Assembly (NCBI GenBank): GCA_046566065.1
Contig: JBKHXK010000003.1
Location: 46,649-110,648 of the forward strand
Source of the DNA: MB1-2 sp046566065
GTDB lineage: Bacteria; Actinomycetota; CADDZG01; WHSQ01
Direction: 5' to 3'
Length of the DNA: 64,000 nucleotides
Positions 30,588-39,739 of this stretch are shown here, piece by piece; position 1 is the stretch's first letter; the number at the start of each line of letters is the position of its first letter. The position numbers and the translations under genes were made by a program. The notes beneath the pieces are model-generated. The model worked only from the letters and a program-made list of their open reading frames with translations, ran no database searches and was not told the origin of the DNA.

Positions 30588-31297
30588 CGCGCCATCTCCA
30601 AGCGTTCCAGGTGGTCGGACAGCCTGCCCAGGCGCACCCGGGCGGCCATCAGCCAGGCGAAGAGGAGAGTGAAGGCGATCAGCGAGACGAAGAAGGCCGA
30701 CAGCTCCGGTCCGCCGAGGCCCGAACTGCGGTCCACGGCGGCGACGGCGGGGCCGCTCGGATGCAGTGTCCGCCACCACTGGACCGAGAAGTGGACGATC
30801 GGCACGTTGATGAACCCGATCAGCCCAACGACCGCGGCCAGCCGGCCGGTCCGGGCCGGATCCTCGGCCAGGCCCCTGAGCAACAGATAGCCGACGTAGG
30901 TCAGCCACATCACCAGAGACGACGTGAGCCGAGCGTCCCACTGCCACCAGGTCCCCCATACCGGGCGGGCCCAGATCGGCCCGGTGATCAGGACCAGGCT
31001 GGTGAAGACCACACCGATCTCGGCCGCCGAGTGGGCGAGGAGATCCCACCGCCGGGCCCCCGTTCGCAGGTAGGCGATCGATCCGAGGAACACCACCGCG
31101 AAGGCGAGGTAGGCGGCCCAGGCGGCCGGGACGTGGAAGTAGAAGATGCGTTGGAGCTGCCCGCCCATGGTCACGTCGGCCTCTCGCGCCACGAAGAAGA
31201 TCAGGAACAGAGAGGCCGCCACGCTTATCCAGGCCAGGAGGCCGAGCCTCTGGAGGGCGCGTTCACGAGGGACCAGCGGCGCCTGGGGAGCTCTCAT
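30584..31297 (-). CDS. ccmC: Heme exporter protein CcmC
   Basis: Six-helix membrane protein of 237 residues of the heme-handling family. The tryptophan-rich motif WGTWWQWDARLTSS and flanking histidines (FYFHVPAAW and IVHFSVQWW) bind heme and load it onto CcmE. ATG 31297 is preferred over one ten codons upstream because TAGGGT lies 7 bases before it, pointing to a leaderless transcript. ccmCD are separated by 4 kb from the other ccm genes. Confidence 0.93.
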   Translation of the reverse strand: MRAPQAPLVPRERALQRLGLLAWISVAASLFLIFFVAREADVTMGGQLQRIFYFHVPAAWAAYLAFAVVFLGSIAYLRTGARRWDLLAHSAAEIGVVFTSLVLITGPIWARPVWGTWWQWDARLTSSLVMWLTYVGYLLLRGLAEDPARTGRLAAVVGLIGFINVPIVHFSVQWWRTLHPSGPAVAAVDRSSGLGGPELSAFFVSLIAFTLLFAWLMAARVRLGRLSDHLERLEMAR

Positions 31298-31304
31298 ACC
31301 GCCG

Positions 31305-31310
31305 ACCCTA
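31305..31310 (-). promoter_or_regulatory. Leaderless -10 element of ccmC
   Basis: Minus strand TAGGGT (31310-31305), 7 bases before ATG 31297. Confidence 0.45.
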
Positions 31311-31364
31311 TTCTTTCCTCGCATCACCCCGATCCGGTTGGGGGCTTCGTGAGGGAAGGATGGA

Positions 31365-32321
31365 GTGAGGGTGGGGGAGAGACTCGGAGTGACCGTCCCG
31401 TTGCCGGGTTTCTCGGTGCGAGGAGCCTGCGAGCTCGCCCGTCGGGCAGAGGAACTCGGCTACACCGATGCGTGGTCGTCCGAGGTCAGCGGGCCGGATG
31501 GATTCTCGGTCGCGTCCGCGGTCGGGGCCACGACGGATGCTTTGCGGATCGGTTGCGCGATAGCTCCCGCGTTCTCGCGTCCCCCTGCACTGATGGCTAT
31601 GAGCGCGCTGGCCGCCAGCCAGGCCTCCGACGGACGTTTCGTGATGGGGCTGGGCGCGTCAACGCCGACGATCGTCGAGAACTGGATGGGCATCCCGTTC
31701 GATCGCCCCTTGACCCGCATGCGAGAAACGATCGAGGTGGTGAAACAGGCGCTCGCCGGAGAGAAGGTCACGTACGAGGGCGAGACCGTGAAGCTGAACG
31801 GCTTCCGTCTCGAGGGTGCCCCCGCCGAGGTCCCGATCTTCCTCGCCGCGCTGGGGCCGAAGATGATGGAGCTCGCCAACTCCGAGACCGCCGGCATCGT
31901 CCTCTACGCCGCGACCGAGCAAGGCGTTCGGTTGGCCAAGAAGTCCGCGCCCGACGTCGAGCTTGCCGCTCGTCTCATCTGCATCCCCGACCAACCGACA
32001 GATGAGGTGCGCGAGTTCGGCCGCTTCCTCTTGACGCCCTACGTTGCCGCCGACGGGTACAACTCCTGGATCGCTCGTCAGGGCTTCGAGGACGAAGCGC
32101 GTTCCGTTCGGACTGCATGGGACGCGCGCGATCGCAAGGCCGCAGTGGCCGCGATGTCGGATCGTCTGGTCGACGCGTTGGTGATCACCGGTCCGGCCGC
32201 CGCTTGCAAGGAACGGATCTCCGCCTTCCGCGAGGCCGGGCTGGACACGCCGATCCTGCTGTTCATCGCGCAAGGAGGCCCGGACCAGGCGCGTCAGATG
32301 ATGGAGTCGATGGCCCCTTAA
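31365..32321 (+). CDS. Luciferase-like (F420-dependent type) oxidoreductase
   Basis: LLM-class TIM-barrel protein of 318 residues. It shows LGYTDAWSSE, a family block after the first strands, then GLGASTPTIVENWMG, RMRETIEVVKQAL and PIFLAALGPKMMELA, typical of actinobacterial F420-dependent oxidoreductases; the substrate is unknown. GTG 31365 gives a start two residues before a second GTG; AGGGAAGGA lies 6 bases upstream. It is flanked by ccm genes but has no clear link with them. Its stop overlaps the stop of the next gene by 4 bases. Confidence 0.85.
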   Translation: MRVGERLGVTVPLPGFSVRGACELARRAEELGYTDAWSSEVSGPDGFSVASAVGATTDALRIGCAIAPAFSRPPALMAMSALAASQASDGRFVMGLGASTPTIVENWMGIPFDRPLTRMRETIEVVKQALAGEKVTYEGETVKLNGFRLEGAPAEVPIFLAALGPKMMELANSETAGIVLYAATEQGVRLAKKSAPDVELAARLICIPDQPTDEVREFGRFLLTPYVAADGYNSWIARQGFEDEARSVRTAWDARDRKAAVAAMSDRLVDALVITGPAAACKERISAFREAGLDTPILLFIAQGGPDQARQMMESMAP

Positions 32322-33079
32322 TCCGGCAGGGGGTAGCCGGCGATCTCGCACGCGTGCGCGACGACCGCGCGTTGGTCGTCGTCGAGAAGATCGCGCATCT
32401 CGGCGGCGGCGATCGCGAACAGTTGCCGCGCTGCAGCGGCCGAATCCTCGAGGCTTATCTCCGACTCCGCTAGGGCTTTGCTCTGCAGTTCGCCATAGCG
32501 TCCGCCCATGGCTTCGGCGACGAGATCCCAGAGGTCGTTCTCGGATTCGTACTCGATCCGCTTGTGCACGGACATGACCTGCGCTAGATGCATCGCCAGC
32601 TGCGATCGTTCTGCCGCCGCTGCTGAGGGCTTGTCATCTTCGAAGTTCCCCAGCAGGGTGTGTATCTCCTCGGCGTACTCGGTCACTTCCTGGGCGACCC
32701 ACTCGTCGGCCTCCGCAGAGATGCGATCCCAGCCCCAGTCCTCGGCTTCCTTCTTCAACCCGGCTGCGATCCCGTGTGGGTCGTGAAGGATCACCGCGCT
32801 CTTCCAACCGGGCACCACACTGCCGACCTCCGAGGGATCCTCGAACGCCTTCCGATGCTCGGCGAGAGACATCCACGAGATCGCGACCAGGAACTCGTCG
32901 TGCCGTTTGAGCTTCTTGTCGGGTCCCTTTCCGACGACGCGGAGATCGAGATCGGAGTGCTCGTTGGCGTCGCCGCGCGCGTGGCTGCCGGTCAAGAAGA
33001 CGGCCTCTGCCCCTTCCTGGATCAGCTGCTCGGTCTCGGCCCGGGCAACCTCCAGCGCGCGCTCGCTTGGTCCATCCAT
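32318..33079 (-). CDS. Nucleotidyltransferase-fold protein (MNT/KNTase type)
   Basis: A 253-residue protein with the polymerase-beta superfamily signature GSHARGDANEHSDLDL at residues 31-46 (two catalytic acidic residues in SDLDL). The C-terminal half is helical and acidic, with AAAAERSQLAMHLAQ, like substrate-binding helices of aminoglycoside nucleotidyltransferases. It is not paired with a HEPN gene here, so a toxin-antitoxin role is not supported. Its 4-base overlap with the LLM gene is convergent. Confidence 0.75.
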   Translation of the reverse strand: MDGPSERALEVARAETEQLIQEGAEAVFLTGSHARGDANEHSDLDLRVVGKGPDKKLKRHDEFLVAISWMSLAEHRKAFEDPSEVGSVVPGWKSAVILHDPHGIAAGLKKEAEDWGWDRISAEADEWVAQEVTEYAEEIHTLLGNFEDDKPSAAAAERSQLAMHLAQVMSVHKRIEYESENDLWDLVAEAMGGRYGELQSKALAESEISLEDSAAAARQLFAIAAAEMRDLLDDDQRAVVAHACEIAGYPLPD

Positions 33080-33126
33080 CGCACCTATCTACCCAACCTC
33101 GACGCGATTAGCCGCGCGTTGACCCA

Positions 33127-34278
33127 TCATGTCTGGATCAACCGGACGAGCTCGAAGTGCATCGGATCCGGACGCTCCCACCGGCCTCCCCATTCGAAGC
33201 CCCACCGCTCGATGATCTCGACGATCCGGGGGTCCATATCCCCTCTGGTGCCCAGGTGATTCGTCGAGACGTTTATGTCGAACGCCAGCCCGAACGCGTG
33301 CATCGATAACGGTTTGTCCGGGTTGCGATCGATGAAGCGGGGCACGTAGCAACCTCCGTACTCAGCCGGATCGATCAGTTGTGAGAGGCCTTGCTCCACG
33401 ACCTCCTCCATCGCTCGATAAAGCTGCGGATAGAGCAAGCGGTGGCAGGTGACGCCGCCGAGGATCGGAACCTCTCCGCGCACGATGTTGGCGGCCTCCC
33501 AGGCGGGATCCGGATCGATGAAGCCGTCCTTCAGGATCCGGAAGGACATCGATCCGATCGCGGAGCCCTCGGCATATCCGACCGGTTCCTCGGCGGGTTC
33601 GATCGGGGCGGGGGTCCGCGACACGAGGGGCCGGATGCGAGCATCGGTTCCGTCGAGAAGCCTCTCGAGCCGCTGCTTGAGCGGCTCGACGTCATCGGTG
33701 CTCTCGGCGCCGATGACCAGCACGGTCGGACCACCCAGCCCCAACTTGATCCCGATGTGGTCCGCGACCAGGACATCGACGAGGTTCGGGGTCCCGTTGT
33801 CGGCCAGCGCCCCGACCGAGACGCCCTCGAGGCCCCCGATGTCGACGTACGCGGCGCCCTCGACCTGCAACATCTTGCCCGCCTTGAAGCTCAGGACGGC
33901 CTCGCCGCCGAGAAGGCTCGCCCACACGAAGTCCGCATCTTTGGTCGCGGGCGGAGCCACCGAGCGATAGCGCAAGGGACGCGTCGAGCCGACCAGCAGG
34001 CGCTCCGTCCCCCCGGGCCCGGTCACCGCGAACCGCCGCGTGGCGAGGGCTCCCACGACGGCGACACCCGGCAACCCGTCGAGCCGGGCTCGCACCTCAT
34101 CCGAGAGGTTCCCGCGCAGATCGACCCGGTAAGCGGGAACCGCGGTCACCGGTTCGGGCAGCTTGAGCTCGCGCGTCGCGCCGGAGGGCCGGTCGGGCGG
34201 GAACGGGGCGACCTGATCCCGGCCCCCACACGCGGCCAGTACCAGCGTGACGAGAACGAGAGCCCAGCCCCTACGCAT
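33127..34278 (-). CDS. Lipoprotein with D-Ala-D-Ala carboxypeptidase (VanY/M15-like) domain
   Basis: A 383-residue exported protein. Signal peptide ends with lipobox LAAC at Cys17. Residues about 40-215 are a domain I do not recognise. The C-terminal M15-type peptidase has SMHAFGLAFDIN (His and Asp zinc ligands) and DPMHFEL (His ligand and Glu). Such enzymes trim the peptidoglycan stem peptide or cell-wall linkage. The first codons overlap the ccmB 3' end by 8 bases, so it may ride on the ccm operon. Confidence 0.75.
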   Translation of the reverse strand: MRRGWALVLVTLVLAACGGRDQVAPFPPDRPSGATRELKLPEPVTAVPAYRVDLRGNLSDEVRARLDGLPGVAVVGALATRRFAVTGPGGTERLLVGSTRPLRYRSVAPPATKDADFVWASLLGGEAVLSFKAGKMLQVEGAAYVDIGGLEGVSVGALADNGTPNLVDVLVADHIGIKLGLGGPTVLVIGAESTDDVEPLKQRLERLLDGTDARIRPLVSRTPAPIEPAEEPVGYAEGSAIGSMSFRILKDGFIDPDPAWEAANIVRGEVPILGGVTCHRLLYPQLYRAMEEVVEQGLSQLIDPAEYGGCYVPRFIDRNPDKPLSMHAFGLAFDINVSTNHLGTRGDMDPRIVEIIERWGFEWGGRWERPDPMHFELVRLIQT

Positions 34279-35002
34279 CGATCACGAACTCGAACGTGAG
34301 AGCCGCCGCGATGCCGAAGATCACATCGAACGCGAGCAGGATGCCGAACCAGCCACGGGATGCGACCGCTTCGAGGCCGTCGCCTCCCAACAGGTCCGAG
34401 GTCAGCTCGAAGGCTGCGATGAACAGGGGCACCAACGCAGGCAGAGCGAGGATCGGAAGCACCAGCTCTCTGCTGCGGGTATGAGCGGCGACCGAGGCGA
34501 ACAGTGTGCCCAGCGCGACGAAGCCGACGTCCACGAGCCCCACGATCAGAGCCAGCGTGAGCCATCCCGTCCCCAGTTCGAAATGGAACAGCAACGCGAA
34601 CAACGGCAGGAGGAACAACTGCACGATCGCGACGAACCCGAGGTTGGCCGTCGCCTTGCTGAGGAAGAGCCCGGAGCGATCGACCGGCACCAACAGCATC
34701 GAGTCGATCGCGCCTTCGTTGCGTTCCACCTCGAAGGTGCGGCCGAATCCGATCAGCCCGGCGAAGAGCACGGTGATCCAGAAGAAGGCAGCCGTCACGT
34801 CGGTGAAAGCGACCGTTCCGAGCGGCAGCGTGACGGGTTCACTCAGCTCTCCGGAGTCGGGGGCCGCGAACGCCAGCAGCAGCGTCACAGTGATCGCGAA
34901 GGCGATCATCGGAGGGAGGGTGTCACGGCCCCTCATCTCGATCCGCATGTCTTTGAGAGTGAGCGCCGCCGTCTTCGACAGGAATCCGGTGGAGGCGCTC
35001 AT
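34271..35002 (-). CDS. ccmB: Heme exporter protein CcmB (ABC permease)
   Basis: A 243-residue integral membrane protein with six helices. It starts TLKDMRIEMRGRDTLPPMIAFAI, a common CcmB beginning, and has VERNEGAIDSMLLVPVDRSGLFLSK. With CcmA it forms the ABC exporter that releases heme-loaded CcmE. ATG 35002 overlaps the ccmA stop (ATGA); an upstream extension would run into ccmA. Confidence 0.92.
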   Translation of the reverse strand: MSASTGFLSKTAALTLKDMRIEMRGRDTLPPMIAFAITVTLLLAFAAPDSGELSEPVTLPLGTVAFTDVTAAFFWITVLFAGLIGFGRTFEVERNEGAIDSMLLVPVDRSGLFLSKATANLGFVAIVQLFLLPLFALLFHFELGTGWLTLALIVGLVDVGFVALGTLFASVAAHTRSRELVLPILALPALVPLFIAAFELTSDLLGGDGLEAVASRGWFGILLAFDVIFGIAAALTFEFVIDA

Positions 35003-35667
35003 GAGGTGAACCCCGTGGTCTCGTAGGTGCCCTGCCGGATCACGCGCCCGTGCTGGAGGATCAACCCTCCGTCCGCGTACCGCTTCACCTTCTTCGCACC
35101 GTGGGTGGCGATCAACGCGCAGCGTCCCGGCGCTCGCCATGAGGTGATCGCGTCCGATACCAACTCGGCCGCCTCGTCGTCGAGGTTCGCGTACGGCTCG
35201 TCGAGCAGAAGGAGGTCCGGCTCGTGCAACAGAGCGCGCGCCACCGCGGCTCGCCGGCGGTAGCCCGCGGAGAGGTCGGCTACCGGGGTGGATGAGCGTT
35301 CGCTCAGCCCCAGCTGCTCCAGAAGAGCCAAGGAGCGATCCCCGGACGAGATCCCGTAGAGGCGCTCGAAGAGCTCGAGGTTCTCCATGACGGATAGACG
35401 CCCGTAGAGACCCGAACGATGTCCGGCGTAGCCGATGCGTGCTCTCAGCGATTCGTCCTTGGTCGTCAGAGCGCGCCCGAAGAGCGTCACCGTTCCGGTC
35501 GTCGGACGCAACAGCCCAGCCAGTACGCGGAGAAGCGTGGTCTTGCCCGAAGCGTTGGGTCCGAACAACCCGGTTATGCCTTCGGGGATCTCGATCGTCA
35601 CGCCGCTCAGCGCGGCCGTGCGACCGAAGTGGACCCCGAGGTCTTGAACGCCGATCACGGCGGTCAT
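34999..35667 (-). CDS. ccmA: Heme exporter ATP-binding protein CcmA
   Basis: ABC ATPase of 222 residues. Walker A GPNASGKTTLL, signature LSAGYRRR, Walker B LLLLDEPYANLDDE and switch His in IATHGAKK are all present. The typical GxGKTT is replaced by ASGKTT at the P-loop, still a valid GxxxxGK(T/S) motif. ATG 35667 overlaps the preceding stop codon. It energises release of heme-CcmE. Confidence 0.93.
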   Translation of the reverse strand: MTAVIGVQDLGVHFGRTAALSGVTIEIPEGITGLFGPNASGKTTLLRVLAGLLRPTTGTVTLFGRALTTKDESLRARIGYAGHRSGLYGRLSVMENLELFERLYGISSGDRSLALLEQLGLSERSSTPVADLSAGYRRRAAVARALLHEPDLLLLDEPYANLDDEAAELVSDAITSWRAPGRCALIATHGAKKVKRYADGGLILQHGRVIRQGTYETTGFTS

Positions 35668-36848
35668 GGCAGCGGCTCCGCGCGCATCTGTTCCAACCTG
35701 GTCTTCAAGGTGGCCCTCCGGGCCGCCCACTCGTCGTCTGCGATCTCATCGTTGTCGTGTCGAAGATCCAGCTCTGCAATCGCGCTGATGACGTCCTCGC
35801 GGCTCTCCAGCGACGGCCGACTCGGGCTGCGTGACTGCTGCTTGCGCTTCTGTTTCCCCCTTCGGAACAGGACGAAGGCGAGCGCGAGCAGAGCGAGAAG
35901 CCCGGCCACCAACCCGCCGATCAGGGTCATAGACGACCCCCCTTCCGCCACGACCAGGATCTGGATCGGATCGGCGGGGTCGATCGAGTCCTCCGAGGAC
36001 CAGCGGGAGTAGGTCTCGTCCTGGATGTCGACCTCGCCGTCGTCCTTCAGCCGGTTGCCGGTGACTTCCAATGGAGGCTGAGCGAATACGCCTAGGTCGC
36101 TGATCGCGTAGGGCGCCGTCCGGGAGAGGTCGTACATGCCTCCCGTCCCCTCCACCTGATAGGTGAACGTGAAGCTCACCTGTCCGGGCGGTATGGCGCT
36201 CGTGATGCCGAACCCCAGCCCGGGGATGTTCACCGTTTGTGGGACGTCGATGTCTGCATCGACCCAGTCGAGGGTCTCTGGGAGCGCTGAATCGGGAAGC
36301 GCGAAGCCCAGACTCGGCGTGGGCTCGTCCGCATCTCCTCCGGTCATCGCCGAGCCGCGCCCGATATAGGCGTTGTTCGTCGGGTTGACCACTCGCACCG
36401 ATTCGATGACCGTCACTGCCCCGCCTTGCTGCACGACGAAGAGGTCGTTGCGACGGATCAGGATCGCGTTCGGATCGGTGGTCGGAGCCCACACGCGCAA
36501 GGTCGTGTCGATCACCGGGGGCCGCGAGGTGTCGTCGGGCAGGGATATGGGTCTTCCCGCGAACAGCCCTCCTTCGAAGGTTGCGTCCACCGCATAGAAG
36601 ATCTCTTCGCCGGTTGGGAGCCCGGTGAACGAGTACCGACCGCGCTCATCCGTTACTGCAGTCTTGGTCATCTCTTCCACGCCGGCCCCGCCGCCACTGA
36701 GGATGACGGTCACCCCCGCTTGAGGCTTCCCCCGCGTCTCGTTGATGACGCGGCCCTCGATCGAGCCGCGCTCGGCTGCGCCCGCCGGTGTGGCGAGGGT
36801 GAGGAGTGCGAGGACTGGGAGTAGGGCTAGGCGCCGCATCGGCTGCAT
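35664..36848 (-). CDS. Secreted carboxypeptidase-regulatory-like domain protein in the ccm operon
   Basis: A 394-residue exported protein. Signal peptide to about residue 24 (TPAGAAE), then a carboxypeptidase-regulatory-like/SdrD-B fold (GSIEGRVINETRGKPQAGVTV, YSFTGLPTGEE), a beta-rich middle, one helix (MTLIGGLVAGLLALLALAFVLF), and a cytoplasmic tail with basic and acidic helices (IAELDLRHDNDEIADDEWAARRATLK), the latter resembling CcmI or c-type biogenesis tails. GGAGG lies 3 bases before ATG 36848. No published ccm role that I know. Confidence 0.7.
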   Translation of the reverse strand: MQPMRRLALLPVLALLTLATPAGAAERGSIEGRVINETRGKPQAGVTVILSGGGAGVEEMTKTAVTDERGRYSFTGLPTGEEIFYAVDATFEGGLFAGRPISLPDDTSRPPVIDTTLRVWAPTTDPNAILIRRNDLFVVQQGGAVTVIESVRVVNPTNNAYIGRGSAMTGGDADEPTPSLGFALPDSALPETLDWVDADIDVPQTVNIPGLGFGITSAIPPGQVSFTFTYQVEGTGGMYDLSRTAPYAISDLGVFAQPPLEVTGNRLKDDGEVDIQDETYSRWSSEDSIDPADPIQILVVAEGGSSMTLIGGLVAGLLALLALAFVLFRRGKQKRKQQSRSPSRPSLESREDVISAIAELDLRHDNDEIADDEWAARRATLKTRLEQMRAEPLP

Positions 36849-37219
36849 GTTCCTCCGGATGCGCGCGGAGCGCCGCAGGAGGGGCACGTCAGCCGCTGCT
36901 TGACCGCTGCGATCTCGGCCTCGAGAGGGTCGTTGGGGATCGGAGGCGCCGACATCGCGTCGAGCTGCGCCAACGCGTCGAGGGCCTCGCGCTCGTAGGT
37001 GGAGCGCAGGGCTTCGAGCTCTGCGGGCGTCAGCTTCCCCACCTGCGCCTCCTCCTCGAGATCGATGATCGCGGTGAGGGCGGCCGTCTTGCGCTCGTGC
37101 GCTCTTTGCGCCGGGGAGGGCCCGGCTTGCATCTCGGCGTCGTCCTTCCTGCGGAAAGGCTGGGCGACGTAGAGCAGCGCGCAGACAACCAGGACGATCA
37201 CCACCGCCATGCCGGCCAT
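36827..37219 (-). CDS. CcmI-like membrane protein with C-terminal zinc ribbon
   Basis: A 130-residue protein. N-terminal helix MAVVIVLVVCALLYVAQPF, then a coiled stretch with ERKTAALTAIIDLEEEAQVGKL, which matches the start of CcmI/CycH-type proteins (helix and signal-like loop before the TPR), and a short C-terminal zinc ribbon CPSCG...CSRCGA. The TPR part of CcmI is missing. It may help CcmH and CcmF hold apocytochrome. It starts on the last base of the ccmH stop. Confidence 0.65.
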   Translation of the reverse strand: MAGMAVVIVLVVCALLYVAQPFRRKDDAEMQAGPSPAQRAHERKTAALTAIIDLEEEAQVGKLTPAELEALRSTYEREALDALAQLDAMSAPPIPNDPLEAEIAAVKQRLTCPSCGAPRASGGTCSRCGA

Positions 37220-37737
37220 CAGGTCTGGAGCCTTCCCGTGTCGCTCGTCCCGAGCATCCGCGCCTCCTGCAGCGCCAGCTCGGCATCAAGTCTCTCGCGT
37301 TGCCCTGGGGTCAGCTCTCGCCAGCGACGTCGCGCCTCGGCATCCTCTTGTTCCCGCTCCCGTTCCCGAGCCTTCGTCCAGCGCCGGGCGAGGGTGCCGG
37401 CGGTCGTGAGGCCGACCAGGGCAACGAGTGCGGGCATGACCCAGGCCGCGATGCCACCGCCATCTGCGGGCGGGACCGCGCGTACCTCTTCTCCGTACTC
37501 GGCCACGAGGCGGTCCATGATCCGTTCTTCGCCGAGCCCTCCGGCCGCCCACCTTCGGATCCGTTCTCGGAGGGCGTCTGCTTGTGGTGACGGACAGTCG
37601 TGAAGCGTGACGCCGGGGCAGAACGGCGACATGACCTGCTCGGAGACGCGGTTCGCGACGTCCTCAGGCGCCGCCGCTACCGGCGACGCGGTCACCGTCA
37701 TGAGGGCGATGCCCAGGGCGAGCACGAACGTCTTCAT
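37219..37737 (-). CDS. ccmH: Cytochrome c maturation protein CcmH
   Basis: A 172-residue protein with a Sec signal, an extracellular CcmH domain and one helix near residue 100. The usual redox motif LRCPxCQ is changed: MSPFCPGVTLHDCPS (about residues 36-50) has two cysteines spaced C-x7-C. The following helix ADALRERIRRWAAGGLGEERIMDRLVAEYG is typical for the family. A long cytoplasmic coiled tail (RRWTKARERER) follows the helix. It reduces or holds the apocytochrome CxxCH site. ATGA overlap with ccmF upstream. Confidence 0.87.
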   Translation of the reverse strand: MKTFVLALGIALMTVTASPVAAAPEDVANRVSEQVMSPFCPGVTLHDCPSPQADALRERIRRWAAGGLGEERIMDRLVAEYGEEVRAVPPADGGGIAAWVMPALVALVGLTTAGTLARRWTKAREREREQEDAEARRRWRELTPGQRERLDAELALQEARMLGTSDTGRLQT

Positions 37738-39734
37738 CGGGTCGCGACCGCCGGCTTCGCGACCCGCGCCGGCGCCGGGGCGCGCACGGCCGCGGGCGAC
37801 GTCTCGGACAACAGCACGCTCATGCCGAGCGCCATGACCGCGGCCCCCACCCAGATCCACCAGGTGAGCGGGTTCACGAACGCTCGCACGGATGCGGCCC
37901 CGTCCGGATCCACCGCGGTCACCACGACATAGAGATCCTCGACCGGCCCGGACGCGATCGCGACCTCGGACTGGTACTGCTGCTGCACCTTGTGGAGGTT
38001 GCGCTGTGGCGTTAGTGCCTCGACCGGCTCGCCATCGCGCCAGGCCGAGATGTTCGTCTGATAGATCTCCTTCTCGCCGGTCTCACCGCGGACCAGTTCC
38101 TCGTAGACGAGCGTGTAGTCACCCACCTCCATGCTCTTGCCCTCGGCGAGGTGAGCCGCCCGCTCGACCTTGAACGCGGAGCCCGAGAAGCCGAGCACGA
38201 TCAGGACAACCCCGAGATGAACGACGTAACCGCCGTAGCGCCTCCGGTTGCGCATCAAGGTTCTGCCGAACGCGACCGGCCAGCCGACCCCCTGGCGTTT
38301 CCGGTACACGCGGCTACCGCGCACGAACTCGGCGATAACGGCGGTCGCGGTGAACGCGCAGAGGCCGAAGGCGATCAAAGCTCCGGCGCTCCGCACCCCA
38401 CCGATCGCCAGAGCGATGGTGATCGCCGCGCCGGCCGCGAGCGGGATGCGGATCATGCGCGCGAACGCTCTGGGGTTCATGCGTCGCCATGCGATCAGGG
38501 GCCCCAGCCCGGTCAGCGCGATCAGCGCGAGGCCGATCGGAACGAAGACCGAGTTGAAGAACGGAGGCCCCACCGCGAGCCGCACGCCGGTTACCGCTTC
38601 CGCGATGATCGGGTAGATCGTCCCCCACAGCACCGCGAACGCCGCGGCCAGGAACAACACGTTGTTGGCGAGGAACGCCGACTCACGTGAGAGCAGGGAG
38701 TCGAACCGGTTCTCGCTCTTCAACCGATCCAAACGCGATCCGATCATCGCCAGGCCGCCTACGAGCATGAGGGCCAGGAACGGAAGGAACCACTTACCGA
38801 TCGGACCTTCGGTGAAGGTGTGGATGCTCGACAGGATCCCGGAGCGCGTCAGGAAGGTGCCGAACACCGCGAGCGCGTAGGTCATGAGGATCAGCCCGAG
38901 GTTCCAGACCTTGAACATCTTTCGCTTCTCCTGGATGACGACCGAGTGCAGATACGCGGTGGCGGTCAGCCAGGGCATGAACGAAGCGTTCTCCACGGGG
39001 TCCCAGGCCCAGTAGCCACCCCAACCCAACTCGGTGTACGCCCACGCCCCCCCGAGCACGATGCCGATCGACAGCGCGCTCCACGCGAACAGGGTCCATC
39101 GCCGGGTCTGGCGCAACCAACCTTCGTCCAGCCGGTTCGTCAGCAGCGCGGCCATGCCGAAGGCGAAGGGGATCGAGAAGGCGACGAAGCCCGTGTAGAG
39201 CAACGGCGGATGGATCAACATGCCCGGCGACTGCAACAGCGGGTTGAGACCGTTGCCGTTCGGCGGTGGATCGGCGAGCACCACGAACGGATCGGCGGGA
39301 AGGATCAGCAACACCAGGAAGAAGATCGAGATCCCTCCCAGCACGGCCGTCGCCCACGCGCGCATCAAGGTGTCGGGGTTGGTCTTGCGACGCACGGCGA
39401 TGGCGGAGAACGCGCAGAGCAGGATCGTCCAGAACAGAAGCGACCCCTCCATGCCCCCCCACAGAGCGGCCATCGTGTAACCCGGAGATAGAGCGAGGGA
39501 CGAGTAGTTCGTGACGTACTCGAGAGAGAAGTCGTGCGCGAACAACGCGGTGACGAGGGCGGCCCCAGCCAGCACGACGAAGGCGGCTGCGACGGTCAGC
39601 GCGCGCCGGCCGGCCTCTGCCATCGCCGCGTTCCTCTTCCACGCGCCCCAAGCCGACAGCGCTACCGACGCGAGCATCAACAGCAGCGCCGCTATCAGGG
39701 AGGGGCGTCCGAGACTTGCCAGAGAGAAGGCCAT
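37734..39734 (-). CDS. ccmF: Cytochrome c heme lyase subunit CcmF
   Basis: A 666-residue integral membrane protein with about 15 helices. The Trp-rich heme-handling motif WGGYWAWDPVENASFMPW is at about residue 250; histidines in flanking loops and LLIHPPLLYTG fit CcmF. It joins heme from CcmE to apocytochrome c. The ccmE gene ends 5 bases upstream, so the operon order is ccmE-F-H-I-like-unknown-A-B. Confidence 0.95.
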   Translation of the reverse strand: MAFSLASLGRPSLIAALLLMLASVALSAWGAWKRNAAMAEAGRRALTVAAAFVVLAGAALVTALFAHDFSLEYVTNYSSLALSPGYTMAALWGGMEGSLLFWTILLCAFSAIAVRRKTNPDTLMRAWATAVLGGISIFFLVLLILPADPFVVLADPPPNGNGLNPLLQSPGMLIHPPLLYTGFVAFSIPFAFGMAALLTNRLDEGWLRQTRRWTLFAWSALSIGIVLGGAWAYTELGWGGYWAWDPVENASFMPWLTATAYLHSVVIQEKRKMFKVWNLGLILMTYALAVFGTFLTRSGILSSIHTFTEGPIGKWFLPFLALMLVGGLAMIGSRLDRLKSENRFDSLLSRESAFLANNVLFLAAAFAVLWGTIYPIIAEAVTGVRLAVGPPFFNSVFVPIGLALIALTGLGPLIAWRRMNPRAFARMIRIPLAAGAAITIALAIGGVRSAGALIAFGLCAFTATAVIAEFVRGSRVYRKRQGVGWPVAFGRTLMRNRRRYGGYVVHLGVVLIVLGFSGSAFKVERAAHLAEGKSMEVGDYTLVYEELVRGETGEKEIYQTNISAWRDGEPVEALTPQRNLHKVQQQYQSEVAIASGPVEDLYVVVTAVDPDGAASVRAFVNPLTWWIWVGAAVMALGMSVLLSETSPAAVRAPAPARVAKPAVATR

Positions 39735-39739
39735 CTAGG

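Noticed and set aside
32318..33079. Toxin-antitoxin (MNT-HEPN) pair
   Set aside because: Only the nucleotidyltransferase is present; the neighbours are an F420-type oxidoreductase and a peptidase, with no HEPN gene.
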